Source: Erpobdella octoculata
Lineage: Eukaryota > Annelida > Clitellata > Hirudinida > Erpobdellidae
Assembly: GCA_963978895.1 (NCBI GenBank)
Contig: OZ022244.1
Location: 7,195,356-7,259,355 of the forward strand
Reading direction: 5' to 3'
Length of the DNA stretch: 64,000 bases
The stretch's first letter is position 1; each line of letters opens with the position of its first letter. Under the pieces are notes generated by a model that ran no database searches, had not been told where the DNA came from, and worked only from the letters and a program-made list of their open reading frames with translations. Below are positions 48,114 through 61,380 of this stretch, in pieces. The translations under genes were made by a program, and so were the position numbers.

Positions 48114-51100
48114 AGAGACCAGTGATGTGAAATGACACATATAGACTGGTAGATCTAGCAGTTTTTCGAGGCAATATGGGAAATTTTAATAGACAAGCCA
48201 ATTTTTATACCATTCAATAGAGAATATGTTGTAGAATGTCTGTATGAAGATACCACGAATGAGCAGTTATGGTACTCTAGTTATTAATGATTTTAGACGT
48301 ACTCTTTTGTCTCATTACGTAAGACAATGTCGCGTTACGCGCAGTAACATATTTACTCGCTCAGCCAATAAGAATTCAATAAAGGCTCGTTTTCTATGCT
48401 ATATTTGCGTTGTCTTTGTATTCATTTTGCATTGCCGGTTTTATCGCGTTTGAATTCGATTTCTCTTCAATATCTTAACGTTTTATTTAAGCCTTAGATT
48501 TTGATTTGGACGATTTTGGATTTTTAGCAGCGTTTTTTTTTATTTCCTATTCATTTATATAGTTTTATAATTGTATAGTTTGTATAGCATAGTACATAGT
48601 TTTTTCTTCGGTCAGTCTTCTTGTCTTTTGTCTGTCATTCTGGTATTTTTTTATTTTCTTTTATTCGTGTTATTACATCTGTTAAGTTTGGTTATGGTAA
48701 GTTTGTATTTTAGTTAGCCCATTTTTTAATCTAAATGTAACTAATATCGCAATGTAGTGCGTTGTGTGTAAATCTGTTACTAAAGAAAAACTAATCTAAA
48801 TATTGAAACAAGATGGGAAAACTTCTCTATTGAATTCTGCAACTGTAATTAGAGATACAATTTTAATTGACAGTTTAACTCTATAAATGTGGATGTTTGT
48901 ATACATAAGTAAATAACAAAGCAAAGAAAAATAATCAGCCCCAGCCTTGTGTTAGTTTTAGTTCTAGCAGCTAGCTGATCTAGCTCCAATAAAAAGAATT
49001 TAAGGTCTAAGTTTTCCACACAATAGACAATTATTCCAGTCAAATATAAAGTAGTTCAAAAATTATTCCTAGAAAGCTACCTCAACTGAAAATGCATGTT
49101 TTGAGAACTCATTTTCAGGAAATGAAATTGAAGTATTTCTTAGACAATGATAGATGGAGCTGGGGAAAATAGATTTTAAGTTGTGTCTCATTAATACTGA
49201 TATAGAAGCAGCACCTGATAGCCCAGATAGCCTAATTATTGTATAAGTTGTAAATGTGAAATTTTTAAAAAAGCCCATGCTCTTCTAAAAGTTGTTCATG
49301 TTTTAAATTTGAGCTACATTGTATCTGCCTGTAAACATTGCTATGGTAAAGTTTGTAATAAATCTCTTCATACTGATAATCTTGAAGTAGATATGTTTAA
49401 GCCTTAAGGGCGATATATGTGGAGGCCTGTATGAAAAAACTGTTAAAATCGATGAGATACTATTTTAATTAGGCTTGCCCAAAATTAGTCTTTGTTTTTG
49501 GATGTATTTATTCTTTAAATTGGCAAAAAAGTTGATGCTCTTAAAACCGTTTTGAAGGTACTTGTATATGCTTGTAAATGTTGCTGTGACAAAGTTTAAG
49601 ATAACTGACTTTATAATAGTGGTTTTGTAAATAATATCTATTATTATCTATAATAGTGAAATATGTGTAAATGTCAGAGTTGGCCAATGTGAGCAGTTAT
49701 TACATTCTATTTAGTGATATATAGAAACTTATCAAGTTCTTAAGAAAATTTCTTCTTTGTTCTGCAAGGTTTTGATGTTTATTAAAATAGCTCTTGTATC
49801 TTTCCTCCAGTTACACATCTATTATTGTTGTAACAAGTTCTTCTGCACATGAGGATATTGCTAAGCATTGTCTCAATGTCAAAACTGTTTGCTTGTGTGT
49901 TATAATAAACAGCAAACAATTTGACTATGATATGATGTGCATTATTTATCTACAAAATCCTCATAATCTACACTTCCCAGTTTACTTCAGCCAGCATGAC
50001 AAAAGCTGCTATTGCTAACAGTGTCTCTGAATTGAATTAAAATTTGACAATGTTTAAAGTGGTGTTTAGTGTTTAGAATGTCTCTTCGGAAGCACTGAAG
50101 TGTCACAGCCAATGTAACAGCAGCTGGCAAACCATTCTCAGTCTGGCAACCCCGAACCTTCTGTCTACAGCACTCTTGATATGTGTGGTGGACACAAGAA
50201 GTAAAGTCGTGGATGAAGATCTGACTCTTCTGCTCGACTGAATTGTGCTCAATATAATGATTTTTGAAGCTAGATAACAGTTATTATTATAATTATTTAA
50301 TAAGTTGAAACTTATACTTTGTTTTTAGAATTAAAATTTATGTTGTTCTAAAAACCAGTGTTTGATAAATTTCTTGTCTTTAAGATGTTTGAGCATGTTC
50401 CTTTAAAAAGTGGTACGATTCTCATAACCGGAACCCCCTTCAGCTATTTTCAAATAAGGTTGTGTTTTCAGGTTGTATTGCTTTTTAAATACTGGAGAAT
50501 TTCGAAAACGTAGACTAGTTGAGTGTACATAATCGTTTATACAGAGGAGTTAAACTAGTTTAAGAGTTTAAGCTTTAAGCATTTGATAATCAACAACATT
50601 CTTCGGGCAGCTCCATAAGCAAACGGAAAATAAAAGTTTTGTTAAAAAATATAGAAATAAATAACTAAACTGTTTTATGAGCATTTGAGCGTAAAAAGTT
50701 TAAATTTCGTGGAGATAATTTGTAAATTAAGCGTCACTTTTTACGCAAAAATAGAAAAAGCTGGCTTTTGATTGGTTGGCGTTAATAAACAGATTCGCGA
50801 GTTTTGAGCAACTTCTTTTGCTAATAACTTTTTTTAGGGACCGATCTGTGTCTGGTATCTCTTTCCAGCTCTTAGTTATAACAAATACTATAGTTTAATG
50901 TACTTTTTAGCTTGTCTATTAAAATTTCCGTATCAAAAGCTAAATCTACCAGACTAATATAGACGGAGCTTCAATTCGTGTGAAGTTTGACCGTGATTAT
51001 TTAGAGAAAATTATTTTAATATTTATATTAAATAAAATTGTTTGCGGCGAAATAATTAAAGTTCTATAATTTAATTTATTACTATAATACATATAAATTA

Positions 51101-52562
51101 AATACATTGAAACCTGTTATTTTCCAAATCGCCTATAACAAATTATTTAAGTAACAGTTAATCTATTAAAAGTTGTAAACACAAAATATCTATAAATAAA
51201 ATTGAAATTGAAATTTCGCTGATTTTTTTTAAAACTTACGCTGAAATCTGTTTGTAATATAATAATAATCCATTTCATGTTTCAAAAGAAAGTAACAAAA
51301 CGTTGTCAAGTATTTTACGCAACTTTTCAACAATTATAATCGATTTATTGTAATCAAACTATTCAAATAAAAACTATTTCAAGAACAAACTCTATTGAAT
51401 CGGCTGTGAAATCCGCGAAGATCACGCTAAAAAAGGCCACTGATATAATATATATCTAGTGAAGTAAAACTTAAAGCAGGAGATAATTTACAAGAAATCA
51501 TAAAATAAAACAAATTCTATGTAATCTCAAATCATATATAGTAGGGAATTCTCCATATTACTTTGAACTCTAATACATGCATATATCTATGAATACATGT
51601 TATATAAAATTTCCTGCATAGCACCAAGAAGCTTCCTGTCCCAACAAGGAATCAAAGCTCAAAATTATTCATAAGCAATAAATCATGCTCAAAGGATTTT
51701 TATAGCATTACTTAGCTTCATGTCCAAATAATTCAAATGTTAAAACTTAATTTACTAAATTAATAAATACAACTTAAATTAATTGAAACTTTTAATTCTC
51801 AAAATATAACAATTTACCTCATATCTCAATAGAAAGTAACAAATAAGCAACTTTCCGACAAGGATACTCTTGTTGTCATAAAGCTCTCACAATTAGGAAA
51901 ATAAAAAATCATCAAGTATGTTAAGCAATTTACAACAAATATACTCTTGTCATCAATTTATTGAAATTAACAAAAGTTAAAAAAAATCATAATCAACAAA
52001 TATAATTGTCCTAAACAGAAGATTCTAATATTATTTTAAACTCTATAATACACATGTATATAAAAAATTAATCAAAAATAATTCTAGTATAATGTCCCAA
52101 AAATTAATCAAAAAAGCTAAAATCATTCATAAAAATTATTCTTTTCCCAAAGGATTTTCATAGCACAGCTCCCTGCTGGAGATACATTTTTTCAATAACT
52201 ATTTTTCAATAACTATTTTTTCAATAACTATTAATTTTTTCTCATACATCAGATTTGTAATAATTATTTTTTTATCTGCATCAAATAATCCACTGTGTGC
52301 AAGCAAGTTACATAACAGTAACTCTAATGCAAATCAGAACCAGTAAAAGTAAATCAAGACACAGTTGTTTCATATGAAACATGTTTATTGAAAATATTTT
52401 ATCATACACTTCCAAGCGGTTGACAAAATTTTATAATAAGAAACAATTTTGAAAATCTGTCCCTAATAAAATAATCCATTTCCTACCTGAATACAAATCA
52501 ATACAAGAAAATTTTAGATACTGTAGACATAATTTATTTTTTTTATTTTATTTTTTTTTATG
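48114..52562. other. Unassigned AT-rich sequence
   Basis: About 4.4 kb with no supported gene or transposon. A less AT-rich stretch at 50090-50250 has no long frame. (TTTTTCAATAACTA)3 lies at about 52188-52232. A CCAAT-like GATTGGTTGGC occurs at 50777. Confidence 0.4.
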
Positions 52563-52727
52563 ATAGTTTATAGTCCTTTACACCAAGTGTTTTAAGACTG
52601 AATTGGCTGTATGTAGGAAGCACATAAGTACTTCCTGTCGTGGATCAAAGTTTGATCCTTTTAACTGTCCCTCCTCCTTTATCCAGGCTTGGGACTGGCT
52701 CGCAATTAGCGAGGCGGAGTTAGACAT
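52563..52727 (-). mobile_element. Short RTE-related retroelement, copy 2
   Basis: Same sequence as 25258-25424, here with a clear A-rich end on the minus strand (T-rich at 52535-52560), consistent with retroposition. Confidence 0.65.
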
Positions 52728-53527
52728 AATTTAAAAATGCCTTTGCTTATATGCCATGACTAGCAGTGGCCGTAGCGGCTTCGCTCGCATGAAATTAGAG
52801 AATTTGAACCGTGCATAGAGTACTGCACGGATCAATTTTTTAGGTCTCCTCTCGGCCCGTCGACAACTTGGCCCAGTCCGTTTCAAAAACCGAAATTCCT
52901 GGCGCAGCACGGCCCGTCTAATATGGGCCCGGCCCGTTTTTACAGGCCTAGAAGTTCTATATACTTGATGAAAATCTTCGGCCCGTTCCACCTTGACTTC
53001 AGGTTTAGCCCGGCCCGTCTGAAAACCCTAAAATCACTAAAATGTCTATATACTTGGTTAAAAATTTCGGCCCGTCCCACCTTGATTTAAGGTTTGGGCA
53101 AGGCCGTATGAAGACCCTAAAATAACGGCTTGGCCCGTCCGTCCGGTGATAAACTTAACTCATCTACTTTTAACCGGCACAAAACCTCAAAATACTAATT
53201 TTCATATCTCTAGCACTTACAGTTTTCTGAGTAGCAGTTATTTTAAAATCAAATAACCCTTTTTCCACTTCACATTTGAGGTCCTGGAAACCAAATTTTC
53301 AAAAAATGGTGAAACACGTATATCATTATTTTTAGAGTAGAAACTAAATACTAATTTTACTTTTGTAGCATTTACAGTTTTCGAGTAGCAGTTACATTAA
53401 AAACCAAATAACCTTATTTTCCACTCCACATTTGAGGTCCTGGAAACCAAATTAAAAAAAAAAGGTAAGACACGTATATATTTATTTTTAGAATAGAAAC
53501 TAAATACTAATTTTTACATCTGTGGTA

Positions 53528-55046
53528 GGGGAGAGTGGTACCAAATGGCCACACAATTTTACACTTTTATTCAAATCAATCATACAAAAAACTATAAGTG
53601 ATAGAAATAAAATTGTTTCACATAATGAAAGCAAAAACATCCCACTACTGAAAACCGCTCATTAAAACTTTTCAAATTATAACAATTTGATAAAAAACGA
53701 TAAATAACGCAACCTCTTCCAAAATTTCTGGCTGGCCATTCAGTACAACCTGGTAGTATTGAATGGCCACCCCCAAGTACTCAATGGCCACTCATGCAAT
53801 TTTTATTATAGAAGACACAATTCTCAACAAATGGTAAGCCAAAATATTTTATTTCACAGAAAAATCTTTATTAAGGTTAATTAAAAAATAAAAATATTTT
53901 TTTGTCATTTTATTAAAAAGTTGCAGCCTATAAACCAAGACTATATGCTGAAAAGTCAAAAGAAAATTTTATATGTCCATTTCTGCGCTTCGATTTTTGA
54001 AGGATTGGATCTCCTAGTTTTACAACAATCTGATCCATATCAGCCTCACAAATCCCTTTATCTTTAGATAAAAATTTGGCCTCTTCGGTGTCTTTATCTT
54101 TGTATACAAATTTCAAAAAATCAGCCGAAACTTTATCCTCTTTTACTTCAACAATTTTGCCTACATAATAGGTTTTTGAGTCAAAAACATATTCAAAAAG
54201 ACACCAATCCCCTATTTCTATCTTGGCACTGTCAATGCTAAAATGAGGATCTTTACTGGTGAGCATATTTTTGAATGTTGATTTCCCGTCAGGCTCGATG
54301 TCTGGGAAGCTTTTAGAAATATCCCTTCTTGCTGCAAGTTTTGATGTTTTTAACTTGCATCTCCTCAAATCTCTTTCTGTCCTTTCTTTCTGCAAAACAT
54401 TCTTTACAGGAGTATCTGTCAATATGGTAGAAGACAGTTTCTTCCGACCCCCACCTCGTTTGCGAGCTGCAGCTTTCGGAAAAGGGCGGATCATCTGAAG
54501 CGTTGCCGATACATTAAGTAGTGATTAATATGTATATGTTTTTAATATATTAAACAATTTCATTATATTACATTAACATTTTGATCAACAATGAACCTAA
54601 ACACATTTATGAAAATTTAAACATTCAGCAATACTGAATAACTATGGTCATTCAGTACGACCTTACAGTTGTCATTTAGTACGAACCGAGATGTACGAGC
54701 ATTTTAGTCTGCTACGAGCAAAATAATAATTTTTGACATCCAAACTTTAGATTAAAATATTAATCAAGCATCTCTTTATTTACTAAAAAAATCTCACAAA
54801 ATATAAACATAAATATTTGATAAGAATAGAATAGTTCTGACCTGACTCGTTTTCACTTTTTCGTGCGAAAAAACAAAAAGCTCTATAAATGCTGAACGAA
54901 ATACACGAGAGACAAAAGAACAACACTGAACAAAGAGTTCATATATATACGCATTTTAAAAAAGAGATGGGCGTAAAAAATAATTTAAAAAATGAGAAAA
55001 TCTCAGTGGCCCTTCTGTACAGTGGCTATTCAGTCCGGTTCTCCCC
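53528..55046 (-). mobile_element. Pogo/Tigger-like transposon, internally deleted
   Basis: TA duplication (53526-53527, 55047-55048) and imperfect TIRs beginning GGGGAGA. Subterminal ATTGAATGGCCAC and CATTCAGTACRACC motifs recur at 53735-53790 and 54650-54685. The remaining coding part is the transposase C-terminus. The TA target fits the Tc1/mariner-pogo superfamily. Confidence 0.78.
53928..54494 (-). pseudogene. Pogo-like transposase C-terminal fragment
   Basis: 188 residues, MIRPFPKAAARKRGGGRKKL then SSTILTDTPVKNVL, a block that follows the DDE domain in Tigger/pogo transposases. A C-terminal domain IEIGDWCLFEYVFDSKTYYV comes after. It begins just after an AG acceptor-like CTTCAG. The DNA-binding and DDE domains are absent. 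Confidence 0.75.
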
Positions 55047-55578
55047 TATTTACAGTTTTTGAGTAGCAGTTACTTTAAAATACAAATAACACTATTTTCC
55101 ACCCCACATTTGAAGTCCTGGAAACCAATTTTTCAAAAAATGCTAAAACACGTATTTTATTATTGATGGAGTAGAAACTAAATAATAATTTTTACTCCTG
55201 TAGCATTCACAGTTTTTGAGTAGCAGCTACCATAAAAAACCAAAGAACCCAATTTTCCAACCCACATTTGAGGTCCGGGAAACCGAATTTTCAAAAAAAA
55301 GTGAAACACGTATCTTTTTATTTTTCAAGAAAAATCTAAATACCAAATTTCAAAATCTCCTCATTTTTGGTTTTCGAGATATACATTGTTTTAGAAAAAA
55401 GTTTGTTTTCCAGTTTCTTCCCCTCAGGAGCAAAATTTTCAGAAATCCTTTCTTAGTGGATGCTTACGCAACAAAAGTAATATAAGTTCCAAATTTCACG
55501 TTCCTAGGATGAGGCGTTTGAGCTCGGCGTTAATTATCAGTCAGTCAGTCAGGACATGTTCTTTTATATATATATAGA

Positions 55579-57708
55579 CTAGCAGTGCCCGTAGCGGCTT
55601 CGCTCGCATGGAATTAGAAAGCTTGAACCGTGCATCCATAGTAGAGATCAATTTTTTAGGTCTCGGCTCGGCCCGTCGACAACTTAGCCCAGCCCGTTTT
55701 AAAAACCCAAACTCCTGGCCCGGCACAACCCGTCTAAATTAGGCCCGGCCCATTCTTACAGGTCTAGAAGTTCTATATACTTGATGAAAAACTTCGGGCT
55801 GTCCCACCTTGACTTCAGATTTGGCCCGGCCCAACTGAAGACCCTAGAATCACTAAAATATCTATATACTTGTTGAAAAACCTCGGCCCGTCCCACTTTG
55901 ATTTAAGGTTTGGCCTGGCCGTGTGAAGACTCTATAATAACGGCTTGGCGCGGCCGGTGATAAACTGGACTTAGCTACTTTTAACCGGCTCAAAACTTCA
56001 AAATACTAATTTTTACATATGTAGCACTTACAGTTTTTAAGTAGCAGTTATTTTGAAATCAAATAACCCTTATTTCCACCCCACATTTGAGGTCCTGGAA
56101 ACCAAATTTTTAATAAATGTTGAAACACTTATATAATTATTTTTTTAGTAAATACTAAATACTAATTTTGACATCTGTAGCATTCACAGTTTTTGAGTAT
56201 CAGTTACTTCAAAAACCAAAAAAACTTTTTTTCCAACCAAAATTTGAGGTACTGAAAACCAAAATTTCAAAAAATGGTGAAACACATATATCCTTATTTT
56301 TTAGAGTAGAAACTAAATACTAATTTTTACTTTTGTAGCATTTACAGTTTTTCAGTAGCAGTTACTTTAAAAACCAAGTAACCCAATTTTCCGCCCCACA
56401 TTTAAGGTCCTGGACACCAAATTTGTAAAAAAAATGGTGAAACACGTATATCTTTATTTTTAGAATAGAAACTAAATACTAATTTTTACATTTGTGGTAT
56501 TTACAGTTTTTGAGTAGCAGTTACTTTACAAAACAATTAACCCTATTTTCCACCCCACATTTGAGGTCCTGGAAACCAAATTTTTAAAAAATGCTAAAAC
56601 ACGTATTTCATTAATAATAATAACGGCTTGGCCCGACCGGTGATAAACTGGACTTAGCTACTTTTAACCGGCTCAAAACTTCAAAATACTAATTTTTACA
56701 TATGTAGCACTTACAGTTTTTAAGTAGCAGTTATTTTGAAATCAAATAACCCTTATTTCCACCCCACATTTGAGGTCCTGGAAACCAAATTTTTAATAAA
56801 TGTTGAAACACTTATATAATTATTTTTTTAATAAATACTAAATACTAATTTTGACATCTGTAGCATTCACAGTTTTTGAGTATCAGTTACTTCAAAAACC
56901 AAAAAAACTTTTTTTCCAACCAAAATTTGAGGTACTGAAAACCAAAATTTCAAAAAATGGTGAAACACATATATCCTTATTTTTTAGAGTAGAAACTAAA
57001 TACTAATTTTTACTTTTGTAGCATTTACAGTTTTTCAGTAGCAGTTACTTTAAAAACCAAGTAACCCAATTTTCCGCCCCACATTTAAGGTCCTGGAAAC
57101 CAAATTTGTAAAAAAATGGTGAAACACGTATATCTTTATTTTTAGAATAGAAACTAAATACTAATTTTTACATTTGTGGTATTTACAGTTTTTGAGTAGC
57201 AGTTACTTTAAAAAACAATTAACCCTATTTTCCACCCCACATTTGAGGTCCTGGAAACCAAATTTTTAAAAAATGCTAAAACACGTATTTCATTATTTTT
57301 GAAGTAGAAACTAAATACTAATTTTTACTTTTGTAGCATTCACAGTTTTTGAGTAGCAGCTACTTTAAAAACCAAATAACCCAATTTTCCAACCCACATT
57401 TGAGGTCCGGGAAATTTAATTTTTAAAAAATGGTGAAAAACGTATCTTTTTATTTTTCAAGAAGAATACATAGACCAAATTTCAAAATCTCCACATTTTT
57501 GGTTTTCGAGATATACATTAATTTAGAAAAAAGTTTGTTTTCCAGTTTCTTCTCTTCAGGAGCAAAATTTTCAAAAATCCTTTCTTAGTGGATGCTACCG
57601 CAATAAAAGTAATATATGTTTCAAATTTCACGTTCCTAGGATGAGGCGTTTGAGCTCGGCGTTCATTATCAGTCAGTCAGTCAGGACATGTTCTTTTATA
57701 TATATAGA
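55579..57708 (-). mobile_element. Helitron family B, copy 5, abutting copy 4
   Basis: Begins TCTATATATATAAAAGAAC at 57708 (host A at 57709) and ends CTAG at 55579-55582, with no base between it and copy 4. It contains a 683-bp internal duplication (starting at about 55936 and 56619) covering four satellite units. Confidence 0.8.
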
Positions 57709-60209
57709 TTATCATTATTAAACTAAATATACAATTAAAACCAACTGTTGATTTTAAAAATATTAAAAACGCAACAAGTTTATGTACTACATGGCAATCT
57801 AAACTATTAGAAATTATGATACTAATTGTAATAGTAGTAAATATTTTTTAAAACATTGCTTGTATACAATAAATTTTTTTGATCTAAACTTTGTTTGGAA
57901 AATAAGAGCATTTATAAAATATATTATTTGTAATAAATTGTGGCATTGGTTTATCTTTAATACAGGCTTGTAAAAAAATACAGTGCCTTGGCAGAAACAA
58001 GTTTTGCGAAACCATTTCCTCTTTGAAAAACTAATTTGAGACCAAAAACGTTTGAATTCTGTATTATCAGACTGACGGTCCGTTTCGACATAGACTGTCA
58101 TCTACAGAGTCTGTTAACAGAAAGGTATTTCAAAATAGCAATACAAACAAAAAGTACAGACTATCCAATATCGTGAACTACAATAGCAAATGAAACCTGT
58201 TAATAAAGTAGCAACGGTTTGAAGCAAATTTGCAACAAAAAACTTTTAACCAACACAAAACTATGCAACTGCGAGAGTACCGTATCCTAATGTAAATAAC
58301 ATTATAATATATATATTTGACTGTCGCCCAACGCTTTTATCTTCCAAACGAAAAGTTTAGTTAAAAAAATTTCATTATCATTTGTAGGAATACCCCCTCC
58401 CTCCACATACGCACACGTATACAAAATAATTCACTCGGGGCACAACCCCATCCCTCCCGGTGCATACATAATATATGGATGACCCCTAGCACAGGTATGT
58501 TAAAGTAGAACTGAAGCTGCTTGTAATTGTTTCTTGTATTCTCCAAATTTCTATTTGACTATGAACCTGGATAACAATGTTAATTAAAAAGAATTTACAA
58601 TTTTCATCAAAAATCTATTGAAAGTGTGACAAATTATTTTGGAAAAAATGAAGAAGTTGAAGATACTGTGGAAACTATATTAAAATATAATAACAAGGCT
58701 AATTTTCTTAAATAGTTTGCATATGTCCCTGTGGAGATTGGGGAAAGGTTTGTCACACCAGCACTGTTTTAATTTTTTGCCTTAAAAAATGAAAAGTATA
58801 GTTTATTGACTGCATAAAACAGATCTTACATAACTTCTATAAAATGTACAATTAATTATTTCAGATTATCTAAAAAATCCAATCCAACAATAGAGTTAAA
58901 TTTATAACATCAAATATTAAGTCAAAACAAGTAAAACACAGATTTTAAAACTACAAATCAACCAAAACAATCAGTGAAAAACATCATTAAACAATTTTTT
59001 GAAAAATACTTCAAGCTCAAACTAAATTAGCAATAACTCAAAGGAAAAAAATTGAAAAAAATTAAACTAGTTTTAAATTTAATAAAAGTATAGTAACCAG
59101 AAACTGATAAAAAAAATCAACTTATCACTAAAGTTTAGTGATAAGTTGATTTGTTTATCAGTTTAGTTTAGTGACTAAACTTATTTAATCATTGATGTAG
59201 CATAATTATTGTAATTTAATGATGACTGCTGATATTAGTAATACAACACAATAAAACACTATAATTAATTAAGTTAGCTGGTTTATACACTGGATTCAGA
59301 GTTGACTGGAGGCTCTAGGCATTATTTAGTAGTCAGTTGAATAGTTATAATGACTAGACTACACCACTAGACTCACTAATAGGTGAAGTTAATTTTAACT
59401 AATACAATTATTATTAGAACAGATGATGAAGAAAACACAAGTGACCACAAAATACAGATGCTGTATGGTGAATAGTTGAACGGAAGCTAATAAACCTACA
59501 CTACACTACACTAATCTGACTAATCAACTAAATAACTACTCTCTCCACTGAAACTAAACTACTAAAGTTCAGTAAAATTTAAACTAAAACTAAAGTAACT
59601 GAACTAAATCACAATTCCGTAACAAAGCCTAGTTATCTTTGTTATATTTCAATTTTGAATGCAACAGAGATGAGAATACCAGGTCTCTTGAAATAAAAAC
59701 AAATAGATCGAGATGCTTATAAAAACATCTAATTTCAAATACAAAAATAATAGATACTAATTACAGTACAATTCTACTCACAGCGGTTATCTTTGTTTTA
59801 ATAAAAGACTTGATATTTAATCATTCTAGGTCAGGTAAATCTTTAGTTAAAATAAATATGCAACATCACTCTGCTAGTTTTGCTTGTAACTTTATTATTA
59901 GAATGCTCTTCTATGACTCTTACTAACCTAACTGGTCCTAACTTCTTTCTATTCTATTAGCCTATTAGCTGATTCAATAACATTATTCTATTATTATTGT
60001 CTAAAATTAACTATTGCCAGTCATTATAATTAGCGGAATATTGAGCGTTCGTTATAGACTTTCTTTTAATTTCGCTACCGGTCTTATACCGTCGGACATT
60101 GTCGAAAATGCGTCCGGACCATTGACCAGATTAGGGGTTTGGTTTCACATTTTTCAAACAAAGTTGAAGGTCATTTAGTAAATTGAAATAAATCAATAGT
60201 GTACAACGA
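57709..60209. other. Unassigned AT-rich sequence
   Basis: No gene or transposon recognised. A long hairpin lies at 59101-59164. Confidence 0.4.
59101..59164. repeat. Long perfect hairpin
   Basis: Arms 59114-59132 and 59134-59152 are perfect 19-bp complements (AAATCAACTTATCACTAAA) around one base. Pairing extends outward with one gap and one mismatch to about 31 bp. Confidence 0.85.
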
Positions 60210-60345
60210 TCAGTAATGGGACAGGAAAGACTTTGTGGTTTAGCGTTACTATCAATTGAAAGTGATCTAGCTAAGTCTATTAAATTTGATGAAATCATTG
60301 GCAATTTTGCATTAAGCAAATTAAGAAAAATAACACATTGAAAAT
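60210..60345 (+). pseudogene. hAT transposase C-terminal scrap
   Basis: Codes SVMGQERLCGLALLSIESDL then AKSIKFDEIIGNFALSKLRK, the extreme C-terminus of hAT transposases of the ZMYM/TTF type. No termini are visible. Confidence 0.62.
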
Positions 60346-60639
60346 TTGGACGAATTGATCATTGTGCAAAAGACTTATACTGTTAATTTACTACATGATT
60401 TCTTTAATAAACCTGTCATTCGTAGATGAAAAACGTAACTCATTATTTTAAAGTCTGTGATTGAACATCATAAAATTGAAATTATAACATTACAATAACA
60501 ATACATTTATTATTATTGTTTCAAAAATTCTATTATCAATGTAGATGTAGGTACAGTTTCTATAAAATTTAAATAAACGATATGAAGGATTCACCGCCAG
60601 GTGCCAATCAGTGAATGGCCATGAACATTTACATTTAGG

Positions 60640-60940
60640 CCCTACCGTTTGACTCTCAGGGCGCCCGTATACCTCAGCACAGGGGCCCACAAGGGTCTCC
60701 AGGCAGTCCTGGGAATTGCTTTCAAGAATCAGCATTACATTCAGTGTGATGAATGTGTATAGAAAAACAAGCCAGGAAACCATTCAAGGCGTCAGAAGAA
60801 ACACGATCTGGTTCATTTTGATGTTGGCGGACCTACAGACATTCAGTCAGCTAGTGTTGCAAAGTATTTCCTAATATTAATTGATGATTCAACACGACAC
60901 TGCTGGGTTTAATATTTGAAGTCTGACACCTAGCATTTCA
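60640..60940 (+). pseudogene. Ty1/copia pre-integrase and integrase fragment
   Basis: With stops, the plus strand reads HKGLQAVLGIAFKNQHYIQC then DECV, KNKPGNHSRRQKKHDLVHFD and VGGPTDIQSASVAKYFLILI followed by DDSTRHCW. This is the zinc-binding pre-integrase segment and the first catalytic Asp region of a copia integrase. Confidence 0.7.
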
Positions 60941-60984
60941 AAAATTGAGTAAATTCAAAACATTGGTTAAAAGGTTGAACTTAA

Positions 60985-61380
60985 GCTAAAGTTAACGGCA
61001 CAAAACCTCAAAACTTGGAAAGTAATTTTTAGAAAAATACTGAAACACATTTTTTATTATTTAAAAACACCTAAATACTAAATTATAATGTTTTTAAATT
61101 TTCAGTTATTGAGTTTTCAAACAAATAATCTTTTTCTCCACTCAACATTTGTAGTCCTGGAAGAAATTGATAAAACACGTGTAACTTTATTTTCTTAGTA
61201 GTATCTTAGTAGTATCTAAATTATAATTTTTATATCTATAGTATTTTCAGTTTCAAAATGGCAGTTATTCTAAGAAAAATTTAAGAAAAATATAATCTTA
61301 TTTACCACCCCATATTTGAAATCCTGGAAACCAAATTTTCAAAAATTATTAAAACACGTATTTTGCTACCAGGAAAATAA
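60985..61380. repeat. Diverged Helitron family B satellite units
   Basis: ACGGCACAAAACCTCAAAAC, TTTGTAGTCCTGGAAG and AATCCTGGAAACCAAATTTT match the satellite body at lower similarity. No Helitron ends. Confidence 0.55.

Larger units (their letters stand above)
52760..55578 (-). mobile_element. Helitron family B, copy 4, interrupted
   Basis: CTAG terminus at 52760-52763, GC-rich region, satellite units, then the 5' end TCTATATATATATAAAAG at 55578. A pogo-like element (53528-55046) splits the array. Removing it restores the motif TCTGTGGTATTTACAG seen in other copies. Confidence 0.78.
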
